Positions 1 to 8,091 of a stretch of 64,000 nucleotides of DNA are shown here, piece by piece. The stretch is from Porphyromonadaceae bacterium UBA2751 (GTDB lineage Bacteria > Bacteroidota > Bacteroidia > Bacteroidales > Muribaculaceae), in contig DEJJ01000017.1 of assembly GCA_002353285.1 (NCBI GenBank), positions 24,282 through 88,281 of the forward strand. The letters are read 5' to 3'. Each line of letters begins with the position of its first letter. Positions within the stretch are counted from its first letter, which is position 1. The position numbers and the translations under genes are program-made. A model generated the notes under the pieces. The model made no database searches, was not told the origin of the DNA, and saw nothing but the letters and a program-made list of their open reading frames with translations.

Positions 1-330
1 ACGGCCGTGGCCTCGCTCAGGAATGTCCTCGGTCACCACACCACGGCGTCCCACCATTGCGTCGACATTGCTGGGCTGGTCGGGGTCGTTGCGGTGGAAG
101 TACTTCAGTGCCAATGGCCGCACAAAGAGCAGGCACAGCAGTGAAGCGACGGCAAACACAATGAGCTGGGCCATAAATCCAGTGCCGAAGGCTGCCACCA
201 CAGCAGAGACAAAAGCACCTATCGAGAAGCACATGATAAAGAAGTCGCCCGAAGTGAGCTCAAGAATCAGGCATAACACTCCAATGAGAGCCCAAAATTG
301 CCACAAGTTGGCTTGAAAGTATTCTATCAT
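1..330 (-). CDS. NfeD family membrane protein, partial
   Basis: The reading frame opens at an ATG at position 330 on the minus strand and runs off the left edge, so only the first 110 residues are visible. Residues about 10-75 form hydrophobic membrane segments broken by short loops. They are followed by HRNDPDQPSNVDAMVGRRG, the start of the soluble OB-fold tail typical of NfeD. NfeD proteins are membrane partners of SPFH/flotillin-like proteins and help organise membrane domains. In Bacteroidetes an SPFH gene often lies next to it, but that side is outside the window. Family assignment is from residue pattern and topology only. Confidence 0.75.
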   Translation of the reverse strand, partial: MIEYFQANLWQFWALIGVLCLILELTSGDFFIMCFSIGAFVSAVVAAFGTGFMAQLIVFAVASLLCLLFVRPLALKYFHRNDPDQPSNVDAMVGRRGVVTEDIPERGHGR

Positions 331-467
331 AACGGTTATAATTTAATTAATGAATAATATTATCTCTATTAGGAAGCGTAAATGTAGTAATAAAATTACT
401 CACTCGCAACAAATGGCACGATAAACTTGCAATCTACAACTATCCTTGCAAAAATCGTGCCAATTTT

Positions 468-1316
468 TCAGTCTTTATCCACACGCAGCACTCCGCTGGC
501 TATAATCTGCACTTTTCCGCCCACCCACACCGTGCCATCGGGCATGAGCGAAGTGGCCACCACCGAGGGGCGCTGCATTGCCTCGCCCTGAAGAAATTGG
601 CACTGCGAGGGGCTCGAAATAATGCCATTGTGATGCAGGTAGTGGGTAAGCGCGGCATTGGCGGTGCCAGTGGCGCTCTCCTCGGGGATGCCATAGAGTG
701 GACCAAAGTTGCGCACATGGGCGGTGTAGCCGTCGTCGCTAAGGGCAAAGGCATGCACTCCGGTCACACCCAACTCCTTGCTCAGTTGAGCCAGGGCATC
801 CATGTCGGGGGTCAGAGCATTTAGTTGGTCAAGGCTTGCCAGTGGCATCATGATGTCGGGCAGGCCTGTGCTCACCACCATCACTGGCAGATTATCGCAC
901 ACACGCTTTGCACCCATAATGCGTTGCAAGCGCTCAACATCAACCTTGGCTGGCAGCACACGTGGCGTTGCCATCTCCATCATCACCGTTTCACCCACCT
1001 TCACGCTCAGGTCGCCGGCAAGGGTGTGGTTCAGGCACAAGGTGCCAGCGGCAACCATGCCCTCAGCTCCCATCATGCCAAAGGTGGCAATCGTGGCGTG
1101 CCCGCACAGGTCCACCTCGCCACAAGGAGTGAAGTAGCGCACAGTGAACTCATTGTCGCTGTGTCGCTTCACAAAAGCCGTCTCTGAATAACGAAACTCG
1201 GCAGCCACTTGCTGCATGAACTTGCTGCTTGGAAAATCGCCATCGAGCAGAACCACACCGGCAGGGTTGCCGCCAAAGGGCTGCTGGGCAAAGGCATCAA
1301 CTATGTAGTACTTCAT
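468..1316 (-). CDS. PhzF family isomerase-like protein
   Basis: The protein has 282 residues and starts at MKYYIVDAF. An upstream in-frame extension is ignored because this start matches the family. It shows the PhzF signatures: FGGNPAGV near the N-terminus, CGHATIATFG in the first half, and a G-IPEESATGTANAAL segment in the second half. These correspond to the two pseudo-symmetric halves of the diaminopimelate-epimerase fold. PhzF relatives isomerise or epimerise small acids, but most bacterial members have no known substrate, and no phenazine genes are nearby. It is a single cytoplasmic gene, divergent from tcdA. Confidence 0.85.
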   Translation of the reverse strand: MKYYIVDAFAQQPFGGNPAGVVLLDGDFPSSKFMQQVAAEFRYSETAFVKRHSDNEFTVRYFTPCGEVDLCGHATIATFGMMGAEGMVAAGTLCLNHTLAGDLSVKVGETVMMEMATPRVLPAKVDVERLQRIMGAKRVCDNLPVMVVSTGLPDIMMPLASLDQLNALTPDMDALAQLSKELGVTGVHAFALSDDGYTAHVRNFGPLYGIPEESATGTANAALTHYLHHNGIISSPSQCQFLQGEAMQRPSVVATSLMPDGTVWVGGKVQIIASGVLRVDKD

Positions 1317-1395
1317 TATAGTAATCTTTTTATTGCACACAAAGATATATTTTTTACCTGTATAAACCAAAAATTTTTTTTACGATTTTAGTCTC

Positions 1396-1424
1396 TTGTG
1401 CATCAATAAAAATTTGTACCTTTG
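1396..1424 (+). promoter_or_regulatory. Promoter of tcdA
   Basis: TTG at 1396-1398 and TACCTTTG at 1417-1424, separated by 18 bp, match the Bacteroidetes -33/-7 consensus. Transcription would begin around 1430. This excludes the in-frame TTG at 1422 as a start codon and supports the ATG at 1449. Confidence 0.7.
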
Positions 1425-1448
1425 TCATTGATAATAACCAACCGACTT

Positions 1449-2195
1449 ATGGATTCACAAGCTAACATAAGCCCCAACGATCTGTTCCAACGCACCGAGG
1501 GACTGCTGGGCAAGGAAGCAGTCGAGAGGCTGGCACAGTGCCGTGTAGCCGTCTTCGGCGTGGGCGGCGTGGGCGGCTACGCAGTGGAGGTGCTTGCACG
1601 CAGTGGCGTGGGGGCTATCCACCTCTACGATAACGACGTGGTGAGCCCGAGCAACGTCAACCGCCAGCTCATTGCCACCACAAGCACCATTGGGCGCTAC
1701 AAGGTTGACGTGGCAGTGGAGCGCATCCTCGACATCAATCCCTCATGCAAGGCTCAGGGATTCAAGATGTTCTATCTGGTGGAAAATGCCCATGAGGTCG
1801 ACCTGTCGCAATATGACTACGTGGTCGACTGCATCGACACCGTAAGCGCCAAGATGGAGCTCGTGCGCCGCTGCACGCGGCTGGATGTGCCAGTGATTAG
1901 CAGCATGGGAGCCGCCAATAAGCTCGACGCCAGCGCATTCCAGGTTGCCGACATCAGCGACACCGACGTCGACCCACTGGCACGCATCATGCGCAAGAAA
2001 CTCAGGAAAGAGGGAATCGAGCACTTCAAGTGCGTGTTCAGCAAGGAACTGCCACGCAAGCCAAGCCAAGAGGGCGAAACCATAAAGCAGGGAACACGGC
2101 GGGCACCTGCCAGCAACGCATGGGTGCCTGCAGCAGCCGGCATAGTGCTAGGCGGCGAGGTGGTGCTCGATTTAGTCTCGGCCCCAAAGCCCTGA
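1449..2195 (+). CDS. tcdA: tRNA threonylcarbamoyladenosine dehydratase (TcdA/CsdL)
   Basis: This 248-residue E1-like enzyme of the ThiF/MoeB superfamily uses ATP to cyclise t6A37 to ct6A in tRNAs that read ANN codons. The nucleotide-binding loop FGVGGVGGYAVEVLARSGVG spans residues about 36-55. It is followed by the DND-VSPSNVNRQ block (residues 61-73), which includes the conserved Arg that contacts ATP. The C-terminal part has the LPRKPSQ and GSA-like segments of the family. The start at 1449 is set by the promoter just upstream. The gene is convergent with aroK, and the two stop codons are 5 bp apart. Confidence 0.9.
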   Translation: MDSQANISPNDLFQRTEGLLGKEAVERLAQCRVAVFGVGGVGGYAVEVLARSGVGAIHLYDNDVVSPSNVNRQLIATTSTIGRYKVDVAVERILDINPSCKAQGFKMFYLVENAHEVDLSQYDYVVDCIDTVSAKMELVRRCTRLDVPVISSMGAANKLDASAFQVADISDTDVDPLARIMRKKLRKEGIEHFKCVFSKELPRKPSQEGETIKQGTRRAPASNAWVPAAAGIVLGGEVVLDLVSAPKP

Positions 2196-2200
2196 AGCTC

Positions 2201-2749
2201 TCACCCCCCAGTGTGCCCATCAAGGATTTGGGCCAGTTGCTGCGCACTCTGCTCTATCTCCTGCTCACTCTCAAGGTGGCTCGAGTCAAAGCGCAGCTGT
2301 GCTTTCTCATAGTGTGGACGACGCACCTCAAGGCCTCTCGTCACCTGCTGGGCTATCTCCTCATCGGTCATGCCACTGAGCAGTGGGCGCTTGGCACGCT
2401 GCTCAGGCAGCACCAGGCGCGAGACGATGCGCTCCACGCTGGCCTGTAGCCACACAGTAATGCCCATGCGATTCATTAGCTCCATGTTGGCAGGCACCAG
2501 CGGCGTGCCACCACCACAAGCCACCACTACATTGCGGGCATCAGTTGCCACCTTGGCAAGGGCCTCACTCTCAATGCGCCTGAATGCTGGCTCACCCAGT
2601 GTGTTGAATATCTCCTTGGCACTCATCGAGTACTTGCGCTCGATGTAGTCGTCCAAATCGACAAACTGCAGCCCCATGTGCCTTGCCAGGGGCTCGCCCA
2701 GTGTGGTCTTGCCACACCCCATGTAACCTATCAGGAAAACTGGTTTCAT
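2201..2749 (-). CDS. aroK: Shikimate kinase
   Basis: The 182-residue P-loop kinase phosphorylates shikimate at the 3-hydroxyl in the chorismate pathway. Visible motifs are the Walker A loop GYMGCGKTT (residues 8-16), the substrate-binding DLDD (31-34), FRR (57-59) and the GGGTP loop (79-83). Length is normal for a monofunctional enzyme. It is transcribed away from recF, and the shared upstream gap (2750-2830) holds a -7-like element for each gene. It stands alone rather than in an aro operon. Confidence 0.95.
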   Translation of the reverse strand: MKPVFLIGYMGCGKTTLGEPLARHMGLQFVDLDDYIERKYSMSAKEIFNTLGEPAFRRIESEALAKVATDARNVVVACGGGTPLVPANMELMNRMGITVWLQASVERIVSRLVLPEQRAKRPLLSGMTDEEIAQQVTRGLEVRRPHYEKAQLRFDSSHLESEQEIEQSAQQLAQILDGHTGG

Positions 2750-2784
2750 AGCTTGATTTTAGAGCATTTATCTTTTTTAGGTTG

Positions 2785-2823
2785 CAAATTTAATGAAAAT
2801 GTGCGATATTTTATCTAATTTTG
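2785..2823. promoter_or_regulatory. Divergent -7 elements for aroK and recF
   Basis: The minus strand carries TAAATTTG at 2792-2785, 36 bp before aroK. The plus strand carries TAATTTTG at 2816-2823, 7 bp before the recF ATG. Neither has a TTG at the expected -33 distance, so both calls are tentative. If the recF element is real, its message would have almost no leader. Confidence 0.4.
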
Positions 2824-2830
2824 CAGTGCT

Positions 2831-3955
2831 ATGACGCTGGAACAGCTTTCCATATTGAACTATAAAAACATTGCCGAGGCGCAGCTGCAGTTCTCGCCCA
2901 AGGTAAACTGCCTCATTGGCAACAATGGCATGGGCAAGACCAATGTGCTCGATGCCATCTACTACCTGAGCTACTGCCGCAGCTTCACCAGCAACAACGA
3001 GCACAACGCGGTCATCAACCACGATGCTCAGTTCCTGATGCTGCAAGGACGATACACCCGCAAGGGTTCACCCGAAGAGATTGCCCTGAGCGTGCAGCGT
3101 GGCAAGCGCAAGACGGTGAAACGCAACGGCAAAGACTATAAGCGGCTCAGCGAACACATAGGGCTGCTGCCACTGGTGATGGTGTCGCCTCTCGACTGGG
3201 ACCTCATTAGAGGTGGTGGAGAGGAGCGACGTCGACTCATGGACCAGATTATCTCGCAGGGCAACCGCCAGTATCTCGATGCCCTGATTCGCTACAACAA
3301 GGCCCTTGAGCAGCGCAACTCCATGATAAAGCACGACTACCGCGACCAGCTGCTCTATGAGAGCGTGGAGCAGGTGATGTGCGACACTGCTGCCACACTG
3401 CACCAGGCACGCCAGCAGTGGCTCGAGGAGTTCTCACCCATCTTCATGCGCTACTACCGCGCCATCGCTGGCGATGCCGAGCAAGTGCGCTTGAGTTACA
3501 AGAGCCACCTCAGTGAGATGAGCATGCAGCAGCTACTCAACGCTTGCCGCGACCGCGACATGATAATGGGCTACACCACCCGCGGCGTGCACCGCGACGA
3601 CATCGACCTGTGGCTCGGCGACCACTCCATGCGCAAAACCGGGTCGCAGGGCCAGTGCAAGACCTACACCATTGCCCTGCGCATGGCACAGTTTGAGTTC
3701 CTTAAGAAATACACAGGCACCACACCCATCCTGCTGCTCGACGACATCTTCGACAAGCTTGACGAGCAGCGCGTGGTGAGCATCATCAACGTGGTGAGCA
3801 ACAGCCACGACTTTGGGCAGATTTTCATCACCGACACTAATCGCACCCACCTCGACGAGATCATCTCGATGATGAGTGGCGACTATGCCATGTTTGCAGT
3901 CGAGGGCGGCGTGATAACACCCATTGCCAGCCGCCAGGAGGAGGCACGCCCATGA
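2831..3955 (+). CDS. recF: DNA replication and repair protein RecF
   Basis: The 374-residue SMC-like ATPase helps load RecA at single-stranded gaps. The Walker A motif is GNNGMGKTN at residues 30-38, with a signature region near RGGGEERRRLMDQ and a Walker B/D-loop segment ILLLDDIFDKLDEQR near residue 300. It ends with the usual IFITDTNRTHL block. Its last codon overlaps the next gene by four bases (ATGA), indicating translational coupling. In many bacteria recF lies close to oriC, consistent with the parS sites further right. Confidence 0.95.
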   Translation: MTLEQLSILNYKNIAEAQLQFSPKVNCLIGNNGMGKTNVLDAIYYLSYCRSFTSNNEHNAVINHDAQFLMLQGRYTRKGSPEEIALSVQRGKRKTVKRNGKDYKRLSEHIGLLPLVMVSPLDWDLIRGGGEERRRLMDQIISQGNRQYLDALIRYNKALEQRNSMIKHDYRDQLLYESVEQVMCDTAATLHQARQQWLEEFSPIFMRYYRAIAGDAEQVRLSYKSHLSEMSMQQLLNACRDRDMIMGYTTRGVHRDDIDLWLGDHSMRKTGSQGQCKTYTIALRMAQFEFLKKYTGTTPILLLDDIFDKLDEQRVVSIINVVSNSHDFGQIFITDTNRTHLDEIISMMSGDYAMFAVEGGVITPIASRQEEARP

Positions 3956-4242
3956 AGCGCACTAATGCCAAGTCGATAGCCGAGATAATAGGCGATTTCA
4001 TGCAACAGGAAGACATCGAGACTGCTGTGCTCGAGCACAAGGCGCTGCACCTGTGGGGCCAAGTGGTGGGGCCAGGCGTTAACCGCATGACCACCGAGCG
4101 CTACGTCGACGACGGAGTGATTACGGTGAAAATCTCCTCGGCGGCCCTGCGCAACGACCTCATGCTCACCCGCTCCAGCATCATCGAGCAGCTCAACAAC
4201 CTCGTGGGCAAGCCCGTGATAAAGGAAATAATATTTCGATAA
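3952..4242 (+). CDS. DUF721 / DciA-like protein
   Basis: This is a 96-residue protein with the DUF721 pattern: an N-terminal helix IAEIIGDFMQQ, a central W-QVVGP motif, and a C-terminal LRNDLMLTRSSIIEQLN segment followed by V-KEIIFR. DUF721 proteins include DciA, the ancestral loader of the replicative helicase. The start codon overlaps the recF stop, so the two are co-translated, and a recF-dciA pairing suggests a role in replication. The short Bacteroidetes version has essentially only the KH-like core. Confidence 0.8.
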   Translation: MKRTNAKSIAEIIGDFMQQEDIETAVLEHKALHLWGQVVGPGVNRMTTERYVDDGVITVKISSAALRNDLMLTRSSIIEQLNNLVGKPVIKEIIFR

Positions 4243-4272
4243 TAAAATCCTAAGAAAACTAGACTTAATAAT

Positions 4273-4707
4273 ATGGACTTCAACATCAGCACCCCATTCC
4301 ACTGTGAGCTGCCAGTGCAGCTGCGATTCAGCGACCTCGACACGCTGGGACACGTCAACAACTCGGTCTACCTCAACCTCTTCGACTTGGGCAAGAGCAA
4401 CTACTTTGAGCGAGCTGCCGGTGAGCGGCAGGACTGGAACAACGTGAACGTGGTGATTGCCAACATCAACTGCAACTTCCTGCACGAGACCCACTTCGAT
4501 GAGCCACTGGTGGTGAAAACGCAGGTCAAGCACATTGGCAACAAGAGCTTCACAGTGCTGCAGGTGCTGCAAAACACTGCCACTGGCGAGATAAAGTGCG
4601 CCTGCGAGCAAGTGATGGTCTACCTCGACCCCGAGACCCGCACTCCTGCTCCACTGCCACAGCACTGGCGCGACTGCTTTGCCGCCCTCGAGGGACGCCA
4701 GCTGTAA
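4273..4707 (+). CDS. Acyl-CoA thioesterase, hotdog fold (4HBT/YbgC-like)
   Basis: The protein has 144 residues with the 4HBT active-site pattern R-SDLDTLGHVNNSVYLN near residues 18-35, where the Asp and HVNN residues surround the catalytic pocket. A beta-rich hotdog core follows (VVIANINCNFL, VVKTQVKHIGNKSFTVLQ). Such enzymes hydrolyse acyl-CoA or acyl-ACP thioesters, but substrate specificity cannot be read from sequence. It lies 30 bp behind the DciA-like gene on the same strand and may be the tail of the recF transcript. Confidence 0.85.
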   Translation: MDFNISTPFHCELPVQLRFSDLDTLGHVNNSVYLNLFDLGKSNYFERAAGERQDWNNVNVVIANINCNFLHETHFDEPLVVKTQVKHIGNKSFTVLQVLQNTATGEIKCACEQVMVYLDPETRTPAPLPQHWRDCFAALEGRQL

Positions 4708-4736
4708 CAATCTCACAAAAAACAAGGCATCAACGC

Positions 4737-4767
4737 TTGTAATTTCAGGTTATTATTCATAAATTTG
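4737..4767 (+). promoter_or_regulatory. Promoter of the N-terminal dockerin gene
   Basis: TTG at 4737-4739 and TAAATTTG at 4760-4767 are separated by 20 bp. The TTG within the -7 box is in frame with the downstream gene but would lie upstream of the transcript start. The ATG at 4792 is therefore taken as the start codon. Confidence 0.7.
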
Positions 4768-4791
4768 CAAAATAACAACAATAATATAACT

Positions 4792-7278
4792 ATGAACAGA
4801 ATTTCACTTTTACTGATTGCCGCGATGGTAGCCTTCGGTGCCATGGCAGTAAGCACAAGCGACTATGTGATTGACGAGGGCACGCTCACTGGCGACGTGA
4901 ATGGCGATGGGCATGTGAGCAGCGTCGACATCACTGCCCTTTACAATTACTTGCTCAATGGCGACAACAGCAACCTCGTGAACGGCGACCAGGACGGCGA
5001 CGGGCACATCTCGAGTGTGGATGTGACTGTAGTGTACAATGTGATGCTCAACGACGGGGGCGGTTCCACCGGTGGCTCCACAATCTATATGCCACAATTT
5101 TACAATGCGCAATCAAGTGGCACTACTGTGCCTTACAGCTGGCAGAATGACGATGTGATCATCCTTGCGGTTGATAATTCAGAGTCAAATCGCTATGTAA
5201 TGAAACGCGTTAACGGCCGCTGGCAATTGCTTGATCACCCCGGGAGCTCAAAGAATGGATTTGTGACCTCGGGAGGCAGCGTCAAGGCCGTTTACATTCA
5301 GCATTGCAACACAAGCACGATAGTCTCACCCTACCAGCCTATTACCGCAACTGGCGACGTGGCATTCGGCAGTGGTTCCTACACGGTTTCGTTGAAAAAC
5401 AACAAATTATACGTTAAGCTTAACATGTCACTCAACCACGCCGTGTCGAGAATCGACGTGACAGGGGCACATGCCGGCGATTACTTCTATGAGACCGTCG
5501 ACCATGTGGATGGAGTGAGCTCAATCCTGCAATCAACTGTGACCACCAGCACCAAGGCGCCTGTGATTGACATCGACAACAACAATGTGGGTCACGCCTA
5601 CGGCAAATGGAGAACTGGGGCTCGTGTGCCAAGCAAACTCACACTGTGCTTTTACCGAAACAGCGACGCTCACGGCTACACCCTCAACAGCACTTTGTCG
5701 CAACTGGCACTTGGAAAATCCACCACCTTCAATGCCAACACGCTGTCGAACCAGCAACGCGACACTTACTTCGTGAGCACCACCCCCGATGAGGCCGACA
5801 ATGCTATTGTGGCAAGAGCGGGAATCACGCCTCATGCCAAAGCCACGGTGGGCACTGAATTCACGTTGAAGGCCTATGATGGTGCCAACATTGCCTCAAC
5901 CGGTAGTGTGATAGCGGCCTATAGCTCTAACGACGTGGTAACGGTCACTAATGGTACAGCCTACGACGGCTATCGTTACGTTATGATTCTGGCCAACAAA
6001 GTGGGCTCGGCTGTGGTTTACATCAAGTATAAACTCGACACGGGAACTGTGCTCGACTACTCGGTGCGTGTCGACGTGTCTCCCACGCTGTGGATTGCAG
6101 GAAGCATTTATTCCGACGGTGAATATATTCCTGCCTTGTGGCGCAACAATAAGTTCCAGATGTATTCGGGGCTTGGGTGGAGTGGCTACACCGATGCCCA
6201 CCAGGTGCGCGCCCATGGCAAATATGTGTATGTGATGCTCCACAACAATAAGGAGGTGAGCTACAGCAATGCCAATTCCAACGCTTGCGATGCAGCAGTT
6301 TACTATTGCAGCGGTGCTCACACCGATGGATATTTCAACAAGTACACCGATGCCATCACCGGCGACTGGAACTACCGAAGTTACGATGGTTTCAATCTTT
6401 ACAACTATGCTTTACCCATGGTTTATGTGGATGGCAACAGAGCAGTGTTCCACACCTCCTCGGCGCGCAGCAGCAACACTGCAAATGCCTCTATCACAAC
6501 CTCAATCTACAAGGGCCGAACATTAATAGGCACAATTAACAATTTCGTTCCCACAGCAATGGCAGGTATCACCTCTTCCAAGAAAGTGATTATCGCAGGA
6601 TATCGTTCAGATGGTGGATGGTATAATAGCTCGTCGATAGGATATGTTGTTGTGATTGATTACAGTGGTGCAACTCCCACCATCGCCACCTATTCTCGCA
6701 ACAGCACCCTGTTTGAGAGCGTGTGCATCAAGGACGGTGTAGTTTACCTGGCTGCCACCTACATCAATTTCAGTCAAGACCAATATTACCCTCATTTAGG
6801 CAATCTGTTCTACAAGTTCGACCTTACCACTAAAGCGTTCACGCTGGTGGCTGGCGATGAGTCACAAGACCACGACAACTGGAGAATGAAAGTTGTTAAA
6901 GGATTTAGTGTGTATAACAACACTTTCTATTTTTGGGCCGATGATCGTGCTGCCCCTATTAATTATTCAACTGACCGAAGCACAATGGGGTATATCGCTT
7001 TTAACAGCCAGGATCCTCACTATGTCAGCAGGGCGACCTATTCGGATGTGATCTACGACATGTATGCCAAGGGCATCTCGGTTAGCGACAGCGGAACGCT
7101 TTATGGCATTTTCAGCATGCAGGAAGCTCGCAACGTGTCTAATAAAATCAAGCGCATTGGCTACTTTGATGTGCCTGTCGACCAAATAACATCAATCGAG
7201 CCAGTCAATCTTGTTAATGCATCATTTTCAACTACAAGAATACACGATGTGTTCCTGCAGACGAGCCTCGACGAGTGA
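4792..7278 (+). CDS. Secreted protein with N-terminal dockerin and propeller-like C-terminus
   Basis: The 828-residue protein has a signal peptide (residues 1-20). A type I dockerin-like pair of calcium loops follows immediately: GDVNGDGHVSSVDITALYNY near 34-53 and GDQDGDGHISSVDVTVVYNV near 65-84. Residues 100-400 are Thr/Ser-rich beta strands. Residues 400-800 contain repeated WIAGSIYSDG-, VYVDGNRAVFHT- and VCIKDGVVYLAATY-like strands suggestive of a beta-propeller. I recognise no catalytic motif. Dockerins normally bind cohesins and usually sit at the C-terminus, so placement right behind the signal peptide is unusual. It probably acts at the cell surface or is secreted. Confidence 0.7.
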   Translation: MNRISLLLIAAMVAFGAMAVSTSDYVIDEGTLTGDVNGDGHVSSVDITALYNYLLNGDNSNLVNGDQDGDGHISSVDVTVVYNVMLNDGGGSTGGSTIYMPQFYNAQSSGTTVPYSWQNDDVIILAVDNSESNRYVMKRVNGRWQLLDHPGSSKNGFVTSGGSVKAVYIQHCNTSTIVSPYQPITATGDVAFGSGSYTVSLKNNKLYVKLNMSLNHAVSRIDVTGAHAGDYFYETVDHVDGVSSILQSTVTTSTKAPVIDIDNNNVGHAYGKWRTGARVPSKLTLCFYRNSDAHGYTLNSTLSQLALGKSTTFNANTLSNQQRDTYFVSTTPDEADNAIVARAGITPHAKATVGTEFTLKAYDGANIASTGSVIAAYSSNDVVTVTNGTAYDGYRYVMILANKVGSAVVYIKYKLDTGTVLDYSVRVDVSPTLWIAGSIYSDGEYIPALWRNNKFQMYSGLGWSGYTDAHQVRAHGKYVYVMLHNNKEVSYSNANSNACDAAVYYCSGAHTDGYFNKYTDAITGDWNYRSYDGFNLYNYALPMVYVDGNRAVFHTSSARSSNTANASITTSIYKGRTLIGTINNFVPTAMAGITSSKKVIIAGYRSDGGWYNSSSIGYVVVIDYSGATPTIATYSRNSTLFESVCIKDGVVYLAATYINFSQDQYYPHLGNLFYKFDLTTKAFTLVAGDESQDHDNWRMKVVKGFSVYNNTFYFWADDRAAPINYSTDRSTMGYIAFNSQDPHYVSRATYSDVIYDMYAKGISVSDSGTLYGIFSMQEARNVSNKIKRIGYFDVPVDQITSIEPVNLVNASFSTTRIHDVFLQTSLDE

Positions 7279-7323
7279 GGTAATGCACTATCAATAAGGC
7301 TCAATGAATTGAAATTCTAACAC

Positions 7324-7359
7324 ACAATGCCACGCACACAATGTTTTGCGTGGCATTGT
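7324..7359 (+). terminator. Hairpin after the dockerin gene
   Basis: ACAATGCCACGCA pairs perfectly with TGCGTGGCATTGT around a 10-nt loop. The following T-run is weak, so termination efficiency is uncertain. Confidence 0.6.
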
Positions 7360-7454
7360 TGTAATTGCCGTGTTATCGATAGTTAATTTTCTTTAATTCT
7401 TGCTAATTTTAAGCGGCTTGCAGCTCATTAAAGTGCTCATAATGTGGCCAAGTG

Positions 7455-7485
7455 TTGCTTATATTATTAATTATTACTACCTTTG
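7455..7485 (+). promoter_or_regulatory. Promoter of the rimP-nusA-infB operon
   Basis: TTG at 7455-7457 and TACCTTTG at 7478-7485 with a 20-bp spacer. The predicted start leaves a leader of about 125 nt ahead of rimP, long enough for RNA-level control. Confidence 0.7.
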
Positions 7486-7618
7486 CATCGCAATTCCGGA
7501 CGGAGGGGGCTCTGAAGCTTCCTCTATTTTGTTATAATTTGGGAAAGGACATTGGGTTAATGCACAATGCTCAATGCACAGAACAATTGATGTTTTTCCC
7601 ACATTAATGTAATTAAGA

Positions 7619-8083
7619 ATGATCGACAAAAAAGAACTCACCGCAGTAATCAACAAGGCTCTCGAGGACAGCAAGATGTTCCTCGTTGACATCACAGTGA
7701 GCGGCGACAACGTAATCGACGTGCAGCTCGACAGCATGGAGAGCATCACCATCGACGACTGCATCGCTGTGAACAATGCCGTGCACGAGGCCTTCGACCA
7801 GGATGTAGAGGACTACGAGCTCACCGTGGGCTCCTACAGCCTCACCGAGCCCTTCAAGGTGCTACAGCAATATGAGAAAAACCTGGGCGGCGAGGTCGAG
7901 GTGCTCACCACCGCAGGCAGCAAGCTCAAGGGCACTCTCACCAGCGCCAGCAACGAGGAGTTCACCATCACAGTGCCCACCAAGACCAAGATCGACGGTA
8001 AGAAGCGCCCCGAGATTGTCGACGTGGAGCACACATTCAAGTACGACGAAGTAAAATACACTAAAAATATAATACAGTTTTAA
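7619..8083 (+). CDS. rimP: Ribosome maturation factor RimP
   Basis: A 154-residue cytoplasmic factor for 30S subunit assembly. It shows the family's N-terminal alpha/beta domain (DITVSGDNVIDVQLDSMESITIDDC, residues about 24-48) and the SLTEPFKV link. An SH3-like C-terminal barrel follows, containing G-EVEVLTTAGSKLKGTL. It is the first gene of the conserved rimP-nusA-infB set, and nusA begins 8 bp after its stop. Confidence 0.92.
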   Translation: MIDKKELTAVINKALEDSKMFLVDITVSGDNVIDVQLDSMESITIDDCIAVNNAVHEAFDQDVEDYELTVGSYSLTEPFKVLQQYEKNLGGEVEVLTTAGSKLKGTLTSASNEEFTITVPTKTKIDGKKRPEIVDVEHTFKYDEVKYTKNIIQF

Positions 8084-8091
8084 ACACAATT

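Larger units (their letters stand above)
7279..7618 (+). other. Intergenic region: terminator, promoter and rimP leader
   Basis: This 340-bp gap holds a 13-bp-stem hairpin at 7324-7359, a consensus promoter at 7455-7485 and a leader of about 125 nt before rimP. The leader contains an AATGCACAATGCTCAATGCAC word string near 7559-7580. A GAGG-CTCTGAAGCTTCCTC segment near 7503-7525 could form a small hairpin. I see no coding region. Confidence 0.6.

Noticed and set aside
475..483. TTATCCACA, a perfect DnaA box, as an origin
   Set aside because: A single copy inside the PhzF coding end, with no cluster of boxes or AT-rich unwinding region around it.
1422..1448. TTG start extending TcdA by nine residues
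   Set aside because: The TTG is part of the -7 box TACCTTTG, so it would not be transcribed.
3883..4725. Long minus-strand open frame opposite recF, dciA and the thioesterase
   Set aside because: It crosses three recognisable genes on the other strand and has the composition of a shadow of GC-biased third positions.
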